In this document: positions 1-9,156 of the stretch, piece after piece
Numbering within the stretch: position 1 is the stretch's first letter
How the letters are laid out: every line of letters starts with the position of its first letter
Assembly (NCBI RefSeq): GCF_001884735.1
Contig: NZ_MJAP01000019.1
Coordinates: forward strand, 1 to 64,000
DNA length: 64,000 nucleotides
DNA from: Natronohydrobacter thiooxidans
Lineage (GTDB): Bacteria > Pseudomonadota > Alphaproteobacteria > Rhodobacterales > Rhodobacteraceae
Reading direction: 5' to 3'
The notes under the pieces: model-generated
Seen by the model: only the letters and a program-made list of their open reading frames with translations
Told to the model about the DNA's origin: nothing
Databases searched by the model: none
Position numbers and translations under genes: made by a program

Positions 1-122
1 ATCAAGACGGATACTCACTTCATCTTGCCCCAAATACTCTCACTGAGTGGCCACGGGCCGCGAGGCCCGTCCCCCCGTGGGCAGCGCCTGCGGCGCAGCG
101 GTCGAAATGCCCTCCAGCGCGC
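1..122. other. intergenic left edge with extragenic repeat copy
   Basis: No gene is visible here. Positions 21-40 hold one copy of the dispersed extragenic repeat (CATCTTGCCCCAAATACTC). It is followed by a GC-rich inverted repeat, ACGGGCC..GGCCCGT, at about 53-70. The minus-strand oxidoreductase/epimerase gene stops at 123, so this is probably its 3' untranslated region. Confidence 0.5.
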
Positions 123-2225
123 TCAGAACCCGAACATCGCCTCCGGCGAAATCGCCCGCGCAACAAAACGCGCTTTATCCGCCTCGGGCTGCCAGCCCAG
201 CCCCTCGCAGGCCGCGCGGTTGGAAAACTGCGCCAGATGCGCCCGCGACCGCCAGTCGCGCAGCGAGCCGCGCGTGGCCCCCTTGCGCCCCATCACATAG
301 CGTTTCAGCGCGTATTTCACCTGATCCCCGGCCCAGAACACGGTCAGATTGCCCCCCGCAACTTCAATCCGCGTCCCGGTCTGCGCCGCGATCGCGTCAA
401 ACCAGCCCCGCGCGCTCAAGAGCGGCGGCCCGACCAGATTGAAGGAGCGCCCCTCAACCCCCTCCGCCCCCGCCATCAGCACGAGCGCGCGCGCCACATC
501 CTCGTTCAGCACGAAAGGCAGCATATTCTGCCCATTGCCCCAGATCCGCACCGCGCCCGCCCCATGCCAGCGCCCGATCCCCCAATGCTGCAACGGCCCG
601 CCGGGACCAACCACAATACCGGGCCGCGCGATCACCAGCGGCAGCCCCTCAGACCGATGCAACGCCAGCAGCCGCTCCTCACAGAGCGCTTTTGACCGCG
701 CATAAAGATTGCGCGCCGCCATATCGCCAAAGGGCGTCTCCTCGGTGATCACCTGCGCCGGGTTCGAGGCATCATAGGAGGCAATCGTTCCCGAATAGAT
801 GAACCGCCCCACGCCCGCGCCCAGCGCCGCCCGCGCCAGCCGCTCGGTCACGGCAACATCGTTTTTCAGATAGCCGTCCCAACTCGATTCCTCGGCCTTG
901 GCCAGATGATAGACGCAGCCCATCCCCGCCATGGCATCACGCAGCGCCGCCTCATCCTGCAAGCCCGCTGTCACCAGCGTGACGCGATCTTCCAGCCCGG
1001 CAAAGGGATTGCTCTTGGCGCGGCTCAACACGCCCACGCGCTGCCCTTCCGCCACCAGTTGCCGCACCAGTTCGCGGCCCAGAAACCCGGTGCCGCCGAT
1101 CACCAGACAATCGGGCTTGCCACTGGCCATGGCAGGCGCTGCCGGTTGCGGGCGATAGCGCTCAGGAATACGCAAGCGCAGCCCCTCGATCCCGCGCATC
1201 ACCGCGCAGGCCGCCGCCCCCGAACAGGCATCCGGCAGTTCGCCCCCCTCGCGCAGCGCCCCGTAAAACCCGCCAAACAGCCCCTCGAACCCCAGCGCAT
1301 AGGGCTGACGACGGTTGAGCGAGCGCGCCTGCACCAACGCATTGCGCAGCCCCTCGCGCAGATGCGCGCCCGCTGCCGCCAGTTCCACCCGCAGCGGGTT
1401 GACGATGATATCCGAGGCATTGCCGCGCGCGATGATCAATCGGTCCTTGGCGAAATCCAGCTCCGCCGACCCGGCCACCCCGCGCAGCCGCAGCGCGCGA
1501 TCATCCGCGCCTTCGGTCAGCGACACCGAGAGCGTGACCTCGGTCACCCCCGCGCGGCCCTGAACCCGCCAGCCCTGCGGCAGCACCCGCCCGGTGGGGA
1601 GCGTCACAGGCCGCATCAGCCGCAGATCGACATCCTCCATCGGGCCGAACAGATCATGGGCGAAAGCATGCAGATGCGGCCCAAGCTCCAGCATCAGGTT
1701 TTCGGCACTTTGCAGCATCCACATCCCGAACGGCCCGGTGCGCAAGGGCTGCAGCGGGTAATGCCAATGGACGGATGCCTGATCCACCCGCCCGATCAGC
1801 CCCGCCTGCAGTGCCTGCCGCAGCCGCTGATAGGCAGGCAGGCCCAGAAAATTATGGTTCACCCCGACCCTGCGCCCGGCCTTGTCCGCCGCCGCGCAAA
1901 TCGCCTCGGCCTCGGCCAGCGTGGTGGCAAAGGGCTTTTCGACCAGCACATGCGCGCCCGCTTCCAGCGCCTCGATCGCCAGCAGCGCATGCAGATGCGG
2001 CGGCGTCAGGATATGCACCGCGTCGCATTGCACCGCCGCCATCATCTCGGACAGGCTGCTGAACGCGCGCGCGCCATGGCTGGCGGCCAGCGCCTCGGCC
2101 CCGCTCAGCGCCGGGTCGCAAATCCCCACCAGACGCACCCCCGGCACCCGGTGCAGGCTGCTTGCATGCCAATCCGCAATATAGCCCGCGCCGACCAGCC
2201 CGACGCGCAATTCCTTATCTGTCAT
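123..2225 (-). CDS. Gfo/Idh/MocA oxidoreductase fused to SDR-type NAD-dependent epimerase/dehydratase
   Basis: Two complete Rossmann-type modules in one 700-residue chain. Residues 1 to about 350 are a Gfo/Idh/MocA oxidoreductase, with nucleotide-binding VGLVGAGYIADWH near the N-terminus and EKPF at residues 97-100. Residues from about 371 are an extended SDR, with GGTGFLG at 377-383 and a catalytic YARSK motif. Such proteins oxidise or epimerise nucleotide sugars or other cyclic polyols. The gene lies 34 bp downstream of a GT2 glycosyltransferase on the same strand, so a role in surface polysaccharide or glycolipid synthesis is inferred; the substrate is unknown. The ATG at 2225 was chosen because the nucleotide-binding motif starts seven residues later; an in-frame upstream extension to 2339 would run into the GT2 gene and looks non-coding. 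Confidence 0.85.
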   Translation of the reverse strand: MTDKELRVGLVGAGYIADWHASSLHRVPGVRLVGICDPALSGAEALAASHGARAFSSLSEMMAAVQCDAVHILTPPHLHALLAIEALEAGAHVLVEKPFATTLAEAEAICAAADKAGRRVGVNHNFLGLPAYQRLRQALQAGLIGRVDQASVHWHYPLQPLRTGPFGMWMLQSAENLMLELGPHLHAFAHDLFGPMEDVDLRLMRPVTLPTGRVLPQGWRVQGRAGVTEVTLSVSLTEGADDRALRLRGVAGSAELDFAKDRLIIARGNASDIIVNPLRVELAAAGAHLREGLRNALVQARSLNRRQPYALGFEGLFGGFYGALREGGELPDACSGAAACAVMRGIEGLRLRIPERYRPQPAAPAMASGKPDCLVIGGTGFLGRELVRQLVAEGQRVGVLSRAKSNPFAGLEDRVTLVTAGLQDEAALRDAMAGMGCVYHLAKAEESSWDGYLKNDVAVTERLARAALGAGVGRFIYSGTIASYDASNPAQVITEETPFGDMAARNLYARSKALCEERLLALHRSEGLPLVIARPGIVVGPGGPLQHWGIGRWHGAGAVRIWGNGQNMLPFVLNEDVARALVLMAGAEGVEGRSFNLVGPPLLSARGWFDAIAAQTGTRIEVAGGNLTVFWAGDQVKYALKRYVMGRKGATRGSLRDWRSRAHLAQFSNRAACEGLGWQPEADKARFVARAISPEAMFGF

Positions 2226-2259
2226 GAAAACACTTGTCCCTGATTCGCCGATTTTGCGG

Positions 2260-3228
2260 CTATTTGTATTCAATGATCTGGGCATCACTGCGGCGCAGCC
2301 GCCGCAGCCAATACCAGCCCATGCCGTAAAGATTGGCAAATTTGCTCAGCATGACCAGCCCCGCCGCCGCACCCGCCCGCGCAGGCGCAGCCCCCATACG
2401 CGCGAATCGCAAACCCTGCCGCGCCATCGCCGCCAGGTAAAGCGCTACGACCCCCACGACCAAAGGCCACCACAGCACCGCCCCCGCAAGCCCCGCAAGC
2501 GGCAGCAGCCCCCCCCAGAGCAGCGCCCGCCTCTGCGCCGCCGCCGCTGTGCCGGGATGCAAAGCCCCCAGTTCCGCGAAACTATGGCCCGCGCGGATCA
2601 TCCGCCGCCACCACGGACGGAACCTGTGCAGCCCCGCATCATGGCTGCACATCGGCGCGGCAATGCTCCAGGTCTGCCAGCCAAGCCCGCGCATCCGCAG
2701 GAACATCTCGTCATCTTCCGCCGCGATCATGCTGTCACGAAACCCGCCAGTCTGCGCGAAAGCCCCGGCGCGGGCCATGAAGGTGCCGATCCCGGCGGCC
2801 TCCGGCCCCTCGGGCTTGTCCCATTCCCAATCGGTCAGCCAGTTATAGACGGATGCTTCGGGCGCTTCCTCGCGGTAGCGCCCGATCACCAGCCCGGCCT
2901 GCGGATGGGCCTCAAGGAAGCCAAGCGCGCGCTCCAGCCAGCCCGGCACCAGCAGGCAATCAGCATCAATGAATTGCACGAAGGCGGCGCGATCTTCGCC
3001 CAGCGCCGCGAACCCCTCATTGCGCGCCCGCGCCGCAGAAAAAGGCCGCGCCGGGTCCAGTTCCAGCACCTCGACGCCGTTCGCCCGCGCCAAACCCACC
3101 GACCCGTCGCGCGATCCGCTATCGACATAGATCACCCGCCGCGCCAGCCCGAGAACCGCGCCCAGCGCAGCCCCCAGCCGCGCCGCCTCATTCCGGCCGA
3201 TCACCACCGCATCATATTCCACACGCAC
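2260..3228 (-). CDS. family 2 glycosyltransferase, membrane-anchored
   Basis: A 322-residue GT2 (GT-A fold) enzyme. The N-terminus reads YDAVVIGRNEAARLG, followed by YVDSGSRDGS, the usual nucleotide-sugar region, and a QFIDADC segment carrying the DxD-type metal site. An EDDEMFLR stretch resembles the ED motif of GT2 enzymes. The C-terminal 90 residues contain two or three hydrophobic segments, suggesting attachment to the inner membrane. The start is a GTG at 3228 (a second GTG lies two codons inside). It is the first gene of a probable two-gene operon with the oxidoreductase/epimerase fusion downstream. The acceptor is unknown. Confidence 0.85.
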   Translation of the reverse strand: MRVEYDAVVIGRNEAARLGAALGAVLGLARRVIYVDSGSRDGSVGLARANGVEVLELDPARPFSAARARNEGFAALGEDRAAFVQFIDADCLLVPGWLERALGFLEAHPQAGLVIGRYREEAPEASVYNWLTDWEWDKPEGPEAAGIGTFMARAGAFAQTGGFRDSMIAAEDDEMFLRMRGLGWQTWSIAAPMCSHDAGLHRFRPWWRRMIRAGHSFAELGALHPGTAAAAQRRALLWGGLLPLAGLAGAVLWWPLVVGVVALYLAAMARQGLRFARMGAAPARAGAAAGLVMLSKFANLYGMGWYWLRRLRRSDAQIIEYK

Positions 3229-3295
3229 TCAGACCGGCCCCTCGTGAAAACACTCTTTCACAAGGCCATAGCAGATTTTGCGCCCGGCGACAGGC

Positions 3296-3478
3296 TCAGG
3301 TGGTCCGCCCGCGCGCGATCCTTGCATAGGCGGCCAGCCGGTCACCGGCCCGTTTCTGCATCCGCGCCACCAGCGCCTTGGTGCTCTGATGCGGGCGCAT
3401 CGCCCGCTCGATCTGCACGAAGCGCGGCAAGGCCTGCGGTGCAGCCGGTTTCGACTGGTCGATGACATGTTTCGCCAT
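3296..3478 (-). CDS. small basic protein of unknown function (60 aa)
   Basis: A 60-residue, Arg/Lys/Ala-rich ORF starting MAKHVIDQSKPAAP. I do not recognise it. It is believed real because its ATG at 3478 is preceded by a good ribosome binding site (GGAGG-type, about 6 nt upstream) and the ORF fills the gap between leuB and the glycosyltransferase. The C-terminal half (residues about 30-58) looks helical and strongly basic, which could suit RNA or DNA binding, but this is inference. It is divergent from leuB and could be co-transcribed with the GT2 gene 67 bp downstream. Confidence 0.55.
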   Translation of the reverse strand: MAKHVIDQSKPAAPQALPRFVQIERAMRPHQSTKALVARMQKRAGDRLAAYARIARGRTT

Positions 3479-3554
3479 TCTGCGCTCCTCCGTTTTCCCA
3501 ATGCGCCCAGTCTATCACAGAACCCCGCAACCGCCAAAGCGCGACCTCATGACC

Positions 3555-3583
3555 TTGACGGGATTTCGCCCAGCGTCTAGCGA
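3555..3583 (+). promoter_or_regulatory. candidate leuB promoter
   Basis: TTGACG at 3555-3560, a 17-bp spacer and TAGCGA at 3578-3583, lying 30 bp before the leuB start. The -35 is good and the -10 is poor. Pattern match only. Confidence 0.35.
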
Positions 3584-3612
3584 ATGGCGCGACCCAAACC
3601 AGAGGACATGCC

Positions 3613-4716
3613 ATGACCAACCCTTCCCTGCTCATCCTGCCCGGCGACGGTATCGGCCCCGAAGTCATGGCCGAGGTCCGCAAGATCATCGACTGGTACG
3701 GCGCCAAACGCGGGCTGGTCTTTGATGTCAGCGAAGATCTGGTCGGCGGCTGCGCCTATGACAAGCACGGCACGCCGCTGCATGATGACACGATGGCCAA
3801 GGCGCAGGAAGTGGACGCGGTGCTGCTGGGCGCGGTCGGCGGCCCGCAATATGACAATCTCGACTTCTCGGTAAAGCCCGAGCGCGGGTTGCTGCGCCTG
3901 CGCAAGGAAATGGATCTCTTCTCCAACCTGCGCCCGGCGCAATGTTTCGACGCGCTCGCGGATTTCTCCTCGCTCAAGAAAGATGTGGTCGCCGGGCTCG
4001 ATATCATGATCGTGCGCGAACTGACCTCGGGCGTCTATTTCGGCGAGCCGCGCGGCATCTTCAAGGAAGGCAATGAGCGCGTCGGCATCAACACCCAGCG
4101 CTATACCGAATCGGAAATCGCCCGCGTCGCGCGCTCGGCCTTTGATCTGGCCATGAAACGCGGCAAGAAACTGTGTTCGATGGAAAAGGCCAATGTCATG
4201 GAATCGGGCATTCTCTGGCGCGAGGTCGTGACCGAAGTGTCCAAAGAATACCCCGAGGTCGAACTCAGCCATATGTATGCCGATGCGGGCGCGATGCAGC
4301 TGACCCGCTGGCCCAAGCAATTCGACGTCATCGTGACCGACAACCTCTTTGGCGATCTGCTCTCGGATCTCGCCGCCATGCTGACCGGCTCGCTGGGCAT
4401 GCTGCCCTCGGCCAGCCTTGGTGCGCCCATGGCCAATGGCCGCCCGAAAGCGCTCTATGAGCCTGTCCATGGCTCCGCGCCCGATATCGCGGGTCAAGGC
4501 AAGGCCAATCCCATCGCCTGTATCCTCAGCTTCGCCATGGCGCTGCGCTACAGCTTCGATCAGGGCGATGAGGCCGCACGTCTGGAAGCGGCGATTGAAA
4601 AAGTACTGGCCGACGGGCTGCGCACCGCCGATCTGATGGGGCCGGAAGGCGGCACGCCGGTTTCGACCTCGGGCATGGGCGACGCGATCATCGCCGCACT
4701 GGACGCGAGCCTCTGA
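3613..4716 (+). CDS. leuB: 3-isopropylmalate dehydrogenase
   Basis: Catalyses the NAD-dependent oxidative decarboxylation of (2R,3S)-3-isopropylmalate to 2-oxoisocaproate, the third step of leucine biosynthesis, in the cytoplasm. The 367-residue chain is family length. It opens with [13 protein letters not shown] and carries the C-terminal family signatures [14 protein letters not shown] and [18 protein letters not shown]. The ATG at 3613 has a GAGG site 7 nt upstream. leuC/leuD are not in the window. A 10-bp-stem hairpin follows the stop codon. Confidence 0.97.
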   Translation: MTNPSLLILPGDGIGPEVMAEVRKIIDWYGAKRGLVFDVSEDLVGGCAYDKHGTPLHDDTMAKAQEVDAVLLGAVGGPQYDNLDFSVKPERGLLRLRKEMDLFSNLRPAQCFDALADFSSLKKDVVAGLDIMIVRELTSGVYFGEPRGIFKEGNERVGINTQRYTESEIARVARSAFDLAMKRGKKLCSMEKANVMESGILWREVVTEVSKEYPEVELSHMYADAGAMQLTRWPKQFDVIVTDNLFGDLLSDLAAMLTGSLGMLPSASLGAPMANGRPKALYEPVHGSAPDIAGQGKANPIACILSFAMALRYSFDQGDEAARLEAAIEKVLADGLRTADLMGPEGGTPVSTSGMGDAIIAALDASL

Positions 4717-4722
4717 GGCTTG

Positions 4723-4750
4723 TCGCGCGGCGTCCGCAGGCGCCGCGCGA
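4723..4750 (+). terminator. GC-rich hairpin after leuB
   Basis: A perfect 10-bp stem, TCGCGCGGCG (4723-4732) against CGCCGCGCGA (4741-4750), with an 8-nt loop, 6 bp after the leuB stop codon. There is no U-tract, so it may be a pause or 3'-end stabiliser rather than a classical intrinsic terminator. Confidence 0.45.
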
Positions 4751-5227
4751 ATGCAGGTTGCGACAGCGGCATTCGCGGCCTATCCTCCGCGAATGCCCGC
4801 CAGTATCTCGCCAAGGATTGCCGCCTTCGTGAACGCCCTTCCCCTGCAAGAGGGGTTTCGTGTGCTGGAAATCGGCTGCGGTCCGGGCGTTGCCGCGAGA
4901 GAGGTCAGCCGACGCATCGGAACCGGCTTCGTGCTCGCCATAGACCGGTCCGAAAAGGCGATAGCTCTGGCCCGCGCAGGATCGGCTTCCGAGATTGCAT
5001 CGGGTCGTCTTGCATTCCTGCAGGCGTCAATCGAACAGTTCCAGCTTCCCGAAGGCCTTGACCGCTTTGACTGCGCCTTCGCAATGCGCGTCGGGGCGCT
5101 GGATGGTCGTTATCCTGATGCGGAAAAACTTGCGATCACAAGGATCATGGCGGCGCTGAAACCGACGGGCCGCCTTTTCATCGACGGGGGCAATCCGCTG
5201 CGGGAAATCGCCCTGCATGGCGCCTGA
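4751..5227 (+). CDS. class I SAM-dependent methyltransferase
   Basis: A 158-residue protein with the class I SAM-binding motif VLEIGCGPGVA (motif I), followed by an acidic LAIDRSEKAI strand (motif II) and FDCAFAMRV (motif IV region). The chain is short for the fold and ends soon after LKPTGRLFIDGG, so the last strands of a full domain may be missing. The start is uncertain: the ATG at 4751 abuts the leuB hairpin and lacks a clear ribosome binding site; the ATG at 4793 (MPASISPR) is an alternative. Substrate unknown. It is followed by a DUF1801 gene on the same strand. Confidence 0.75.
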   Translation: MQVATAAFAAYPPRMPASISPRIAAFVNALPLQEGFRVLEIGCGPGVAAREVSRRIGTGFVLAIDRSEKAIALARAGSASEIASGRLAFLQASIEQFQLPEGLDRFDCAFAMRVGALDGRYPDAEKLAITRIMAALKPTGRLFIDGGNPLREIALHGA

Positions 5228-5276
5228 TCGACGTTGAACATTCAGTTGGTCGCAAGACCATGCTATATCTGTCCCC

Positions 5277-5672
5277 ATGAAACCGACCACGATCGCTGAA
5301 TTTCACGACGCCCAGACCCCGCAGGACAGGGCCATCTGCGAGCTTTTGCGCCATGCCATTGACCAAGCCCTGCCGGAGGCGCAAAGCAAGCTGTGGCACG
5401 CCCACCCGGTCTGGTTCCTCGACGAGAATCCCATCGTCGGCTACAGCAAACTCAAGCACTGTATCCGCCTGATGTTCTGGAGCGGCGCCGATTTCGACGA
5501 ACCAGCCCTCACGCCCGGAACCGACAAGTTCAAGGATGCCTCGATCCGCTACACCGATGCCGCCCAGATCGACCTGGACAATCTGCAGCGCTGGCTGAGC
5601 AAGAGCCGCGCCATCCAATGGGATTACAAGACTGTCGTCAAACGCAAGGGACGGCTGGAGCGCTTGACCTGA
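5277..5672 (+). CDS. DUF1801 domain protein
   Basis: A 131-residue protein that I recognise as DUF1801-type (YdhG-like fold). Visible family features are an N-terminal helix region (ICELLRHAIDQALPEA), the KLWHAHPVWFLD segment, and a mid-domain CIRLMFWSGADF strand. No enzymatic activity is established for the family as far as I know. It stands 49 bp after the methyltransferase and may share its transcript. It ends 140 bp before icd. Confidence 0.75.
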   Translation: MKPTTIAEFHDAQTPQDRAICELLRHAIDQALPEAQSKLWHAHPVWFLDENPIVGYSKLKHCIRLMFWSGADFDEPALTPGTDKFKDASIRYTDAAQIDLDNLQRWLSKSRAIQWDYKTVVKRKGRLERLT

Positions 5673-5812
5673 GACAACGCCCCCGTCACATCTGACCCCG
5701 CACCGCCACCCCTCACTCACCAATAATTTTTCATTGTATACCATTGTGCACTGTTTACGCGGGCGCAGAATCCCCCTATGGTGCGCCCAAATTCACCAAG
5801 GGGTCTTGCGCC

Positions 5813-8020
5813 ATGACAGACAAAACCATTCCCGATATCATCTATACCAAGGTTGACGAGGCCCCCGAGCTGGCCTCGGCCTCGCTCCTGCCGATCATCC
5901 GCAGCTTCGCGCAGGCCGCCGGGATCAGCATCGGCACCCGTGATATCTCGCTTGCAGGCCGCATCATCTCGGCCTTCCCCGAATATCTGTCGGAAGATCA
6001 GCGCATCAGCGACGATCTCGCGGAACTGGGCGAATTGGTGAAAACGCCTCAGGCCAATGTCATCAAACTGCCGAATATCTCGGCCTCGGTCCCGCAGCTT
6101 GTGGCGGCGGTGAAGGAATTGCAGGCCCAAGGCTACAATCTGCCCGATTACCCGGAGACCCCCAATACCGAGGAAGAAAAGAAAGTCCGCGCGCGTTATG
6201 ACGCGATCAAGGGCTCTGCCGTGAACCCGGTGCTGCGCGAAGGCAATTCCGACCGCCGCGCCGCCACGGCGGTGAAGAAATTCGCGCAATCCAACCCGCA
6301 TCGCATGGGCAAATGGACCGCCGACAGCCAGACCGAAGTCTCTTCCATGTCCGGCGGCGATTTCTTCTCGAATGAGAAATCGGTGACGCTGACGGACGCG
6401 GCCAAGGCGAAAATCCTGCTCATCAGCGAGGCAGGCAATGAGACCGTGCTGAAAGACGGCCTCAGCTACCCAGCAGGCACAGTGGTCGATGCCACTTTCA
6501 TGTCGGCGCGCGCGCTGTCCGAGTTTCTGGACGCGGAAATCGCCCGCACCAAGGAGAAAGGCACGCTGTTTTCGCTGCATATGAAAGCCACGATGATGAA
6601 GGTCTCGGACCCGATCATCTTCGGCCATGCGGTCAAGGCCTGGCTCAAACCCGTTTTCGAGAAACATGCCGATGAACTGGCCGCGATGGGGGTGAACCCC
6701 AATTCCGGCCTTGGCGACCTTCTGGCCCGCGCCAAGGGGGATGCCGAGATCATGGCCGAGATCGAGGCCGTGACCGCAAGCCGTCCGCCGATGTATATGG
6801 TGAATTCGGACAAGGGCATCACCAACCTGCATGTGCCCTCGGATGTGATCATCGACGCCTCCATGCCCGCGCTGATCCGCGCCGGCGGCAAGGGCTGGGG
6901 ACCGGACGGTCAGGAACATGACACCAATTGCGTCATCCCCGACAATTCCTATGCGCCGGTCTATGACGAGGCGATCCGTTTCTTCAAAGCCAATGGCGCG
7001 CTTGATCCCGCAACCGCCGGGACGGTGCAGAATATCGGCCTGATGGCGCAGAAAGCCGAAGAATATGGCAGCCACCCGACCACATTCGAAATTCCCCATG
7101 ACGGCACTGTGCGCATGGTGCTCGAAGATGGCACGGTGATCCACGAGCACAAGGTGGAAGCGGGCGATATCTGGCGCTCCGCCTCGGCCCGCAAGGCCCC
7201 GATTGAAGACTGGGTGCAACTCGCCATCGACCGTCAGGCCGCGACCGGCTACCGCGCGATCTTCTGGCTGGATGCGAACCGCGCCCATGACGCGGAACTC
7301 ATCGCCTATGTGACGCCCATTCTCGAAGCCAAGGGCGTGGCGGACCGTTTCGAGATCATGGCCCCGCGCGAGGCTACCCGCGCCAGCCTTGAGACGATCA
7401 CCAAGGGCGAGAACACGATTGCGATCACCGGCAATGTGCTGCGCGACTACCTGACGGATCTGTTCCCGATTCTGGAACTCGCGACCTCGGCCAAGATGCT
7501 CTCCATCGTCAAGCTGATGAATGGCGGTGGACTGTTCGAGACCGGCGCGGGCGGCTCTGCGCCCAAACATGTGCAGGCGCTGATGGAAGAAAACCACCTG
7601 CGCTGGGATTCCTTGGGCGAATTCTGCGCGCTGGGCGAAAGCTTCCGCTTCCTCGCCGATACGCGCGACAACCCCAAGGCGCGCCTGCTCGGTGCCGCCA
7701 TCGATGCGGCAACGCAAGGCTATCTCGACAATGACCGCTCCCCCCAGCGCAAGCCGGGCCAGCCCGACAACCGCGACAGCCATTACTGGTTCGCCCGCTA
7801 CTGGGCCGAAGCGCTGGCCGCACAGAGCGAAGACGCGGATCTGGCCGCCCATTTCGCGCCCATCGCGCAGGCCCTGGCTGAGAAGGAAGGTGAGATCCTC
7901 GCGGAACTGCACGCGGATCGTGGCAAACCCGTCGATCTGGGCGGCTATTACCACGGCGATGCGGCAAAAACCGCCGCTGTCATGCGCCCGTCCGCCACGC
8001 TGAACGCAATCATCGGCTGA
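5813..8020 (+). CDS. icd: isocitrate dehydrogenase, NADP-dependent, monomeric type
   Basis: Converts isocitrate to 2-oxoglutarate with NADPH formation in the TCA cycle. The 735-residue length and the N-terminus ([17 protein letters not shown]) identify the monomeric IDH-II family rather than the about 400-residue dimeric type. Internal landmarks are [25 protein letters not shown]-like [20 protein letters not shown] and the C-terminal [19 protein letters not shown]. The ATG at 5813 was chosen over an upstream in-frame start because MTDKTIP is the family N-terminus. It is followed by a palindromic repeat and converges on fabA. Confidence 0.96.
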   Translation: MTDKTIPDIIYTKVDEAPELASASLLPIIRSFAQAAGISIGTRDISLAGRIISAFPEYLSEDQRISDDLAELGELVKTPQANVIKLPNISASVPQLVAAVKELQAQGYNLPDYPETPNTEEEKKVRARYDAIKGSAVNPVLREGNSDRRAATAVKKFAQSNPHRMGKWTADSQTEVSSMSGGDFFSNEKSVTLTDAAKAKILLISEAGNETVLKDGLSYPAGTVVDATFMSARALSEFLDAEIARTKEKGTLFSLHMKATMMKVSDPIIFGHAVKAWLKPVFEKHADELAAMGVNPNSGLGDLLARAKGDAEIMAEIEAVTASRPPMYMVNSDKGITNLHVPSDVIIDASMPALIRAGGKGWGPDGQEHDTNCVIPDNSYAPVYDEAIRFFKANGALDPATAGTVQNIGLMAQKAEEYGSHPTTFEIPHDGTVRMVLEDGTVIHEHKVEAGDIWRSASARKAPIEDWVQLAIDRQAATGYRAIFWLDANRAHDAELIAYVTPILEAKGVADRFEIMAPREATRASLETITKGENTIAITGNVLRDYLTDLFPILELATSAKMLSIVKLMNGGGLFETGAGGSAPKHVQALMEENHLRWDSLGEFCALGESFRFLADTRDNPKARLLGAAIDAATQGYLDNDRSPQRKPGQPDNRDSHYWFARYWAEALAAQSEDADLAAHFAPIAQALAEKEGEILAELHADRGKPVDLGGYYHGDAAKTAAVMRPSATLNAIIG

Positions 8021-8035
8021 GGCGCCACAGTTCCC

Positions 8036-8065
8036 GTAGGGTGCGTGCTACAGCACGCACCCTAC
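8036..8065. repeat. 30-bp palindromic repeat between icd and fabA (copy 1)
   Basis: GTAGGGTGCGTGCT joined to its inverse AGCACGCACCCTAC, forming a near-perfect 14-bp-arm hairpin in the 51-bp gap between two convergent genes. A second copy is at 34791-34820. It is likely a REP-like extragenic palindrome that could also end transcription from both sides. Confidence 0.75.
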
Positions 8066-8071
8066 AGCAGG

Positions 8072-8581
8072 TCACGCTTCCGACAGCGCGACTTTCATAT
8101 CCTTGACGATATAGATCACCTCGCCATCGGCCTCGACGATCCCGTCAGCCACCCCCATGGTCAGCCGCCGCGTCTGCACCGCCTTGGTGAAATCCACCTT
8201 ATAGGTCAGCATCTTGCGGTCCGGCCGCACCATCCCCGTCAGCTTCACCTCGCCCACGCCCAGCGCATAGCCGCGCCCTTTCCAGCCGCGCCAGCCCAGA
8301 TTGAACCCGGTCAGCTGCCACAGACCATCGAGCCCCAGACAGCCCGGCATGATCGGATTGCCCGGAAAATGGCACTCGAAAAACCACAGATCCGGCGTGA
8401 TATCAAACTCGGCCACCACATGCCCCTTGCCATGCAGCCCCCCATCCCCCGAGATATCGGTGATCCGGTCCATCATCAGCATCGGCGGCGCGGGCAGTTG
8501 CGCATTGCCGGGGCCAAAGAGTTCGCCGCGCGCACAGGCCAGAAGGCCCTCTTTGTCAAAGGATGTGGGAAAGTCAGTCAT
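8072..8581 (-). CDS. fabA: 3-hydroxydecanoyl-[acyl-carrier-protein] dehydratase/isomerase
   Basis: Dehydrates beta-hydroxyacyl-ACP and isomerises trans-2- to cis-3-decenoyl-ACP, the branch point to unsaturated fatty acids in type II fatty acid synthesis. The 169-residue length fits FabA. The chain shows [24 protein letters not shown], the catalytic histidine in [13 protein letters not shown] and the aspartate in [12 protein letters not shown]. The ATG at 8581 (MTDFPTSF) has GGAG about 7 nt upstream; an in-frame ATG at 8593 is possible. It is divergent from irr, a common arrangement in Rhodobacterales. fabB is not adjacent here. Confidence 0.95.
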   Translation of the reverse strand: MTDFPTSFDKEGLLACARGELFGPGNAQLPAPPMLMMDRITDISGDGGLHGKGHVVAEFDITPDLWFFECHFPGNPIMPGCLGLDGLWQLTGFNLGWRGWKGRGYALGVGEVKLTGMVRPDRKMLTYKVDFTKAVQTRRLTMGVADGIVEADGEVIYIVKDMKVALSEA

Positions 8582-8682
8582 GCCATGCTCCATCAGGGGT
8601 TTTCCCCCTCTAGCACTGTGACAAACTTGCTGACAAGCCGCACGCGCCCCCGGCCCGCAACCGCAGTTGCAAGCAATTCTCA

Positions 8683-8711
8683 TTGAAAACTGTTACAATC
8701 GCGCTTTATAT
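8683..8711 (+). promoter_or_regulatory. candidate irr promoter, possibly giving a leaderless mRNA
   Basis: TTGAAA at 8683-8688, a 17-bp spacer and TTATAT at 8706-8711. The predicted transcription start would fall at about 8718-8719, on the irr ATG itself, and no ribosome binding site is visible before it. The A/T-rich stretch AGCAATTCTCATTGAAAAC just upstream could hold an iron-responsive operator. Confidence 0.4.
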
Positions 8712-8718
8712 ATGCCCT

Positions 8719-9156
8719 ATGGACCAGTTTTTCGCCTCAGTTGATGATACCGCCCAGAGCCGGGCCGCCGCCTGGCTCGCCCGCGCCCAGTTGCGCCCGA
8801 CCCGGCAGCGCCTCTCGCTCGCCTCGCTTCTCGTGGGCGACGGGCAGAACCGCCATGTCACTGCCGAAGGGCTGTTCATGGCCGCGAAAGCCAGCGGCGA
8901 ATCCGTCTCGCTCGCAACCGTCTACAACACGCTGCGCGCCTTTTGCGATGCCGGGCTGATGAACGAGATCACAGTGGACGCGACGCGCTCCTATTTCGAC
9001 ACCTGTGTCGAGGATCACCCGCATTACTTCTGGGAAGACACGCAGGATCTGACCGATGCGCCTGCCGGGGCCGTCGCCTTCTCGCGCCTGCCCGACCCGC
9101 CTGCCGGGGCCGAGATCAGCCGTGTCGATGTGGTCATCCGCCTGCGCCGGACCTGA
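8719..9156 (+). CDS. irr: Fur-family iron response regulator Irr
   Basis: A 145-residue Fur-superfamily transcription factor. The winged-helix half contains LRPTRQRLSLASLL and VSLATVYNTLRAFCDAGL, the DNA-recognition helix typical of the family. The regulatory half has YFDTCVEDHPHYFWED, the HxH-containing segment that marks Irr rather than classical Fur, which has a CxxC-rich end that is absent here. Irr represses or activates iron and haem genes under iron limitation in alphaproteobacteria. It is next to fabA, which supports the call. The start at 8719 (MDQFFAS) is preferred over an in-frame GTG/ATG upstream. Its 3' end overlaps the convergent EamA gene by 23 bp. Confidence 0.9.
   Translation: MDQFFASVDDTAQSRAAAWLARAQLRPTRQRLSLASLLVGDGQNRHVTAEGLFMAAKASGESVSLATVYNTLRAFCDAGLMNEITVDATRSYFDTCVEDHPHYFWEDTQDLTDAPAGAVAFSRLPDPPAGAEISRVDVVIRLRRT

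Noticed and set aside
906-2243. Long plus-strand open frame opposite the oxidoreductase/epimerase gene
   Set aside because: Arg/Pro/His-rich composition typical of antisense frames in GC-rich DNA; the opposite strand encodes a clear two-domain enzyme.
5717-7954. Minus-strand open frame of about 745 codons across icd
   Set aside because: Perfectly antisense to the monomeric isocitrate dehydrogenase; no recognisable motifs.
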